Shown here: in pieces, positions 5,702 through 9,031 of the stretch | Layout: each line of letters begins with the position of its first letter | Numbering within the stretch: position 1 is the stretch's first letter | Assembly: GCA_002702405.1 (NCBI GenBank) | Contig: NZZH01000036.1 | Coordinates: forward strand, 21,669 to 30,699 | Direction of reading: 5' to 3' | Length of the DNA: 9,031 bases | Source of the DNA: Flavobacteriaceae bacterium | GTDB lineage: Bacteria > Bacteroidota > Bacteroidia > Flavobacteriales > Flavobacteriaceae | Program-made: the position numbers and the translations under genes | The notes under the pieces: model-generated | Told to the model about the DNA's origin: nothing | The model's database searches: none | What the model saw: the letters and a program-made list of their open reading frames with translations, nothing else

Positions 5702-6985
5702 GTGTATAAAAAAAGCAAGAGAGCATTTGAAAAGTCTAATGAGGTTATGCCGGGAGGAGTTAATTCTCCTGTTAGGGCATTTAAGAGTGTAAATGGCGAT
5801 CCTATTTTTATTGAGAAAGGGAAGGGAAGTAAAATTTATGATATTGATGGAAATGAATACATAGATTGTATTTCATCCTGGGGGCCATTGATTTTCGGAC
5901 ATGCTTACAGTGAAACAATTTCTTCAATAAATAGAGTGTCTAAAAAAGGAACAACATTTGGAACACCGACAGAGATTGAAACTGAAATTGCTGAAAAAAT
6001 TGCAAGCATGATTCCATCTGTTGAAAAAGTTAGGATGGTTAATTCAGGAACAGAGGCAACTATGAGCGCAATTAGATTAGCTAGAGGATACACTAAAAAA
6101 AGAATCATAATTAAATTTGCTGGAAATTATCATGGTCATGGTGATAGTTTTTTAATTAAAGCTGGTTCAGGTTCAATAACATTGGGTTTGCCTGATAGTT
6201 TAGGAGTTACAGAAAACGTTGCTAAAGACACTTTAATTGCCAGATACAACGACATTGATTCGGTTGAAAAAATATTAATTGAAAACAAAGATGCTGTAGC
6301 ATCAATAATTGTTGAACCAGTTGCAGGAAATATGGGTTTAGTTTTGCCTAAAAATAATTTTTTAAATGAGTTAAAAGATTTATCCATCAAATATAAATGC
6401 CTTTTAATTTTTGATGAGGTAATGACAGGATTTAGAATTGCAAATGGTGGAGCTCAAGAAATTTATGATGTTAAACCTGATATTACAACTTTAGGTAAAA
6501 TAATTGGAGGAGGACTTCCTGTAGGTGCCTATGGAGGGAGAAAAGAAATAATGGATATGCTTGCTCCTGAAGGACCTGTTTATCAGGCAGGAACTTTATC
6601 AGGAAACCCATTAGCGATGTATGCTGGAATGTCTGTTTTAAAGAATTTAAATAGTAAAGTATTTGAAAAACTCGATAGCATTTCGGAAAAAATTTACAAC
6701 GGTATATGTAAAAATATAGAAGAGACTGGAACAAAAGCAATTGTTTCTAGACTAGGTTCAATGATGACTTTATTTTTTACTGACAAAAAAGAAATAAATA
6801 ATTATGAGGATGCATTAGGCTGTGATACTTCAAAGTATGGAGAATATTTTAAACTAATGTTAGACATGGGTGTATATCTTCCACCATCACAGTTTGAATG
6901 TTGTTTCTTTTCATTAGCTTTGACAAATTTTGATGTAGATAGGATAATTAAAGCTAATAAAACAGCTCTTAATAAAATGAAATAA
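5702..6985 (+). CDS. hemL: Glutamate-1-semialdehyde 2,1-aminomutase (HemL)
   Basis: HemL is a PLP-dependent class-III aminotransferase-fold enzyme that moves the amino group of glutamate-1-semialdehyde to give 5-aminolevulinate, acting directly after HemA. It is 427 residues long, essentially the E. coli length (426). The N-terminus has PGGVNSPVRAF (17-27). Cofactor-binding marks are NSGTEA, YHGHGD, DEVMTGFR (from Asp238) and the Schiff-base lysine Lys266 in TTLGKIIGGGLPVGAYGG, equivalent to E. coli Lys265. The start is a GTG 15 bp after hemB; no better start is nearby and the N-terminus aligns well with the family. Only one base separates its stop from the hemE ATG. Confidence 0.97.
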   Translation: MYKKSKRAFEKSNEVMPGGVNSPVRAFKSVNGDPIFIEKGKGSKIYDIDGNEYIDCISSWGPLIFGHAYSETISSINRVSKKGTTFGTPTEIETEIAEKIASMIPSVEKVRMVNSGTEATMSAIRLARGYTKKRIIIKFAGNYHGHGDSFLIKAGSGSITLGLPDSLGVTENVAKDTLIARYNDIDSVEKILIENKDAVASIIVEPVAGNMGLVLPKNNFLNELKDLSIKYKCLLIFDEVMTGFRIANGGAQEIYDVKPDITTLGKIIGGGLPVGAYGGRKEIMDMLAPEGPVYQAGTLSGNPLAMYAGMSVLKNLNSKVFEKLDSISEKIYNGICKNIEETGTKAIVSRLGSMMTLFFTDKKEINNYEDALGCDTSKYGEYFKLMLDMGVYLPPSQFECCFFSLALTNFDVDRIIKANKTALNKMK

Positions 6986-6986
6986 A

Positions 6987-8015
6987 ATGATGAGTTCTAT
7001 TTTCATGGACACTCTAAATGGAGTTAATACCAGTAGACCTCCAGTATGGTTTATGAGACAGGCGGGAAGGATTTTGCCTTCATACCAAAAACTTAGATCT
7101 TCTTACAGTTTTATTGATTTAATGAATAACAAAGAATTGGCATCTAAAGTAACTCTTATGCCAATAGATGATCTTGGTGTAGATGCAGCAATTATTTTTT
7201 CAGATATTTTATTTATACCTGAGTCTTTGGGAATGGATCTAGAGTTTACTGAAAAAGGGCCAAAGTTTCACAATCCATTGAAACTAAATGCAGATAAGCT
7301 AAATTTTTCTTTTTCACCTGAGAAATTAGAGCATGTTTATCAAAACATAAAGGAGGTAAAAAAAAACTCCCCTGATAACATACCATTGATTGGGTTTTGT
7401 GGTGGTCCATTGACAACTTTTTTATTCATGTTTAGAGGACATGAATCAGACAAAAGCTTTAAATCAGCAATTAAATTTTTCTATTCAAATAAAAAAGAGA
7501 GTTTAAAGGTAATCGATTTGATAACAGAAGTTTCAATTGAATATTTAAATAATCAGATTGATTCTGGAATTGATTGTTTTCAGCTTTTCGAGACCTATTG
7601 CGGAATAATTCCCTCAGAAACCTATGCAAAATTATTTTTGCCATTTTCAAAAAGAATACTAAATGCAGCAAAAGAGAAGAACATAAAAACAATTTTTTTT
7701 CCGAAAAACTTTGCAGATGGATTAAGGTATATTAACAAAGATATTTGTGATTTTGCAAGTATTGATTGGTCTATGTCTCTTGATTTTGCCAGAGAAATTA
7801 TTGATGATCAAGTGGGATTACAGGGTAATATGGATCCCCGAATTTTTTATTCTGATTATTCAGAAATCGAGCAATATTTAAATGGGTTAATTGATTTTGG
7901 TTCAAAAAATCAAAATTGGATCTTTAATTTGGGTCATGGATTCATTCCAGATATTGATCATAAAAAAGTTAAATTTGTCGTTGATTGGATTAAACAAGCT
8001 AATTGGAAGAGATAA
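6987..8015 (+). CDS. hemE: Uroporphyrinogen decarboxylase (HemE)
   Basis: HemE removes four carboxyl groups from the acetate side chains of uroporphyrinogen III to give coproporphyrinogen III, without a cofactor. The 342-residue TIM-barrel protein has RPPVWFMRQAGR near the N-terminus (arginine-rich substrate loop, MRQAGR at 23-28), catalytic Asp73 in FSDIL, GFCGGPLTTF, GLQGNMDP (277-284) and NLGHGFIPD with His317. The loop continues ILPSY where proteobacterial enzymes have YLPEY, a form I associate with Bacteroidota UroD. Two tandem ATG codons (6987, 6990) open the gene, one base after the hemL stop. hemN follows after 3 bp. Confidence 0.97.
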   Translation: MMSSIFMDTLNGVNTSRPPVWFMRQAGRILPSYQKLRSSYSFIDLMNNKELASKVTLMPIDDLGVDAAIIFSDILFIPESLGMDLEFTEKGPKFHNPLKLNADKLNFSFSPEKLEHVYQNIKEVKKNSPDNIPLIGFCGGPLTTFLFMFRGHESDKSFKSAIKFFYSNKKESLKVIDLITEVSIEYLNNQIDSGIDCFQLFETYCGIIPSETYAKLFLPFSKRILNAAKEKNIKTIFFPKNFADGLRYINKDICDFASIDWSMSLDFAREIIDDQVGLQGNMDPRIFYSDYSEIEQYLNGLIDFGSKNQNWIFNLGHGFIPDIDHKKVKFVVDWIKQANWKR

Positions 8016-8018
8016 ATT

Positions 8019-9031
8019 ATGATAATTGCAGATAAAAAGTTAGTTAAAAAGTATAATGAATCGGGACCAAGATATACATCTTATCCCCCAGCAACATTTT
8101 TTAATGAAAATTTCGGAGACAAGGAATTTTTAAAAATGGTTCGTAATTCCAATGACGAAAAACCTGAAAATGTTTCCATATATATTCATGTGCCTTTTTG
8201 TCCTCAAATATGTCATTTTTGTGGATGTACTACAGAGACTGGATTCACAAAACCCTTTTTAGAGAGATATGTTAATGCCGTCATTAAGGAGATTGAATTA
8301 GTTTCAGATAATATAAACTCATACAGGAAAGTCACTCAAGTTCATTGGGGTGGAGGGACACCCAATGCAATATCATATCGTCATATTGAGAAGATAACCA
8401 ATAAAATAAAAGAAAGATTTGAGTTTTCTGATAATTATGAAATGGCGATTGAATGTAACCCTGCTCATTTAGAGTTTCATCACATTGAATTATTGAAAAA
8501 ATTTGGTTTCAATAGAATATCTCTAGGAATTCAAGATTTCAGAGAAGATGTTTTGGAAGCCATAAATAGAAAACCATCAAAAAAACCATTAGAAAAAATC
8601 ATAAAAAAAATAAGTGATGAAGGCTTTACTGGAACTAATATTGATTTGGTTTATGGATTGCCTCTTCAAACTGTTAAAAGTTTCAATGAAACTTTAGAAA
8701 GAGCTATAAAACTAGACACTGACAGAATAGTTACATTTTCTTATGCTCATGTTCCTTCAATAATTCACAGACAAAAAGTTTTGGAAAATATAGGTTTCCC
8801 AGATTCAAATGAAAAGGCTCAGATGTATGAAGACTCATTTCAAAAACTTACAGATGCCGGCTATATTTCTATTGGGATGGACCATTATTCAAAGCCAGAA
8901 GATGATTTTGCAATTGCACTTTCAGAAAAGAAATTACACAGGAATTTTCAAGGCTATTGTACAAGAGCTACAACTGGTCAGGTATATGGATTCGGGGCAT
9001 CCTCTATTTCTCAATTAGATTCTGCATATGC
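8019..9031 (+). CDS. hemN: Oxygen-independent coproporphyrinogen-III oxidase (HemN), 3' end cut off
   Basis: HemN is a radical-SAM enzyme that decarboxylates coproporphyrinogen III to protoporphyrinogen IX without oxygen. The frame stays open to the window end, giving 337 residues of an expected roughly 450-460. The 4Fe-4S site is CPQICHFCGC with Cys61, Cys65 and Cys68, plus the extra Cys70 that marks true HemN (E. coli 62/66/69/71) rather than HemN-like HemW proteins. Further marks are the N-terminal GPRYTSYP, HWGGGTPN (SAM-binding glycine motif), IECNPAHL, RISLGIQDF, NIDLVYGLPLQT and GMDHYSKPEDDFAIA followed by NFQGY. The ATG lies 3 bp after hemE, preceded by a weak purine run (GGAAGAG). 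The missing part is the C-terminal helical domain. Confidence 0.96.
   Translation, partial: MIIADKKLVKKYNESGPRYTSYPPATFFNENFGDKEFLKMVRNSNDEKPENVSIYIHVPFCPQICHFCGCTTETGFTKPFLERYVNAVIKEIELVSDNINSYRKVTQVHWGGGTPNAISYRHIEKITNKIKERFEFSDNYEMAIECNPAHLEFHHIELLKKFGFNRISLGIQDFREDVLEAINRKPSKKPLEKIIKKISDEGFTGTNIDLVYGLPLQTVKSFNETLERAIKLDTDRIVTFSYAHVPSIIHRQKVLENIGFPDSNEKAQMYEDSFQKLTDAGYISIGMDHYSKPEDDFAIALSEKKLHRNFQGYCTRATTGQVYGFGASSISQLDSAY

Noticed and set aside
7349..7357. AAAGGAGGT, a perfect Shine-Dalgarno-like sequence
   Set aside because: It lies inside hemE and encodes part of the protein; no start codon with an open frame follows at the right spacing.
8809..9018. Plus-strand 69-codon frame near the window end
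   Set aside because: It lies entirely within hemN in another frame; the HemN frame there carries the conserved GMDHYSKPEDD and NFQGY motifs.

Overview
The window is AT-rich (by eye roughly 30% GC), densely packed and almost entirely coding. It looks like a small-genome, possibly marine bacterium. Genes abut or overlap, and almost none of the starts has a Shine-Dalgarno sequence; they sit in A/T-rich leaders instead. That initiation style, together with a UroD motif reading MRQAGRILPSY rather than MRQAGRYLPEY, points to the Bacteroidota or a relative in the FCB group. HemB, however, is of the zinc (three-cysteine) type, which I do not expect in typical Bacteroidota, so the phylum is left open. 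There are no transposases, CRISPR arrays, tRNAs or rRNAs.

Region 1 (1-1281, + strand) holds the 3' end of an Fbp/Sfu/Fut-type ferric-iron ABC permease, overlapped by its ATPase gene. These are the last two genes of an iron-uptake operon whose start lies upstream of the window.

Region 2 (1282-1798) is the boundary. After a 103-bp convergent gap with a weak hairpin comes a 76-codon minus-strand gene for a cysteine-rich protein with two copies of a CxNCE...C motif, probably metal binding and of unknown function. A 183-bp divergent intergenic region follows. It holds several inverted repeats and a 10-bp direct repeat, and is the only obvious place for control of the downstream operon.

Region 3 (1799-9031, + strand) is a tight seven-gene tetrapyrrole operon, hemA-hemC-hemD-hemB-hemL-hemE-hemN. 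It starts with a TTG-initiated hemA and is cut off by the window end inside hemN. Together the genes carry out every step from glutamyl-tRNA to protoporphyrinogen IX: HemA and HemL make 5-aminolevulinate by the C5 route, HemB makes porphobilinogen, HemC and HemD make uroporphyrinogen III, HemE makes coproporphyrinogen III, and HemN decarboxylates that without oxygen. Protoporphyrinogen oxidase and ferrochelatase are not in the window. Iron import next to porphyrin synthesis suggests linked iron/haem physiology, although the two operons are separated by the opposite-strand gene.

No undescribed multi-gene system is visible. The items most worth a second look are the small cysteine-rich protein and the repeat-rich control region between it and hemA.
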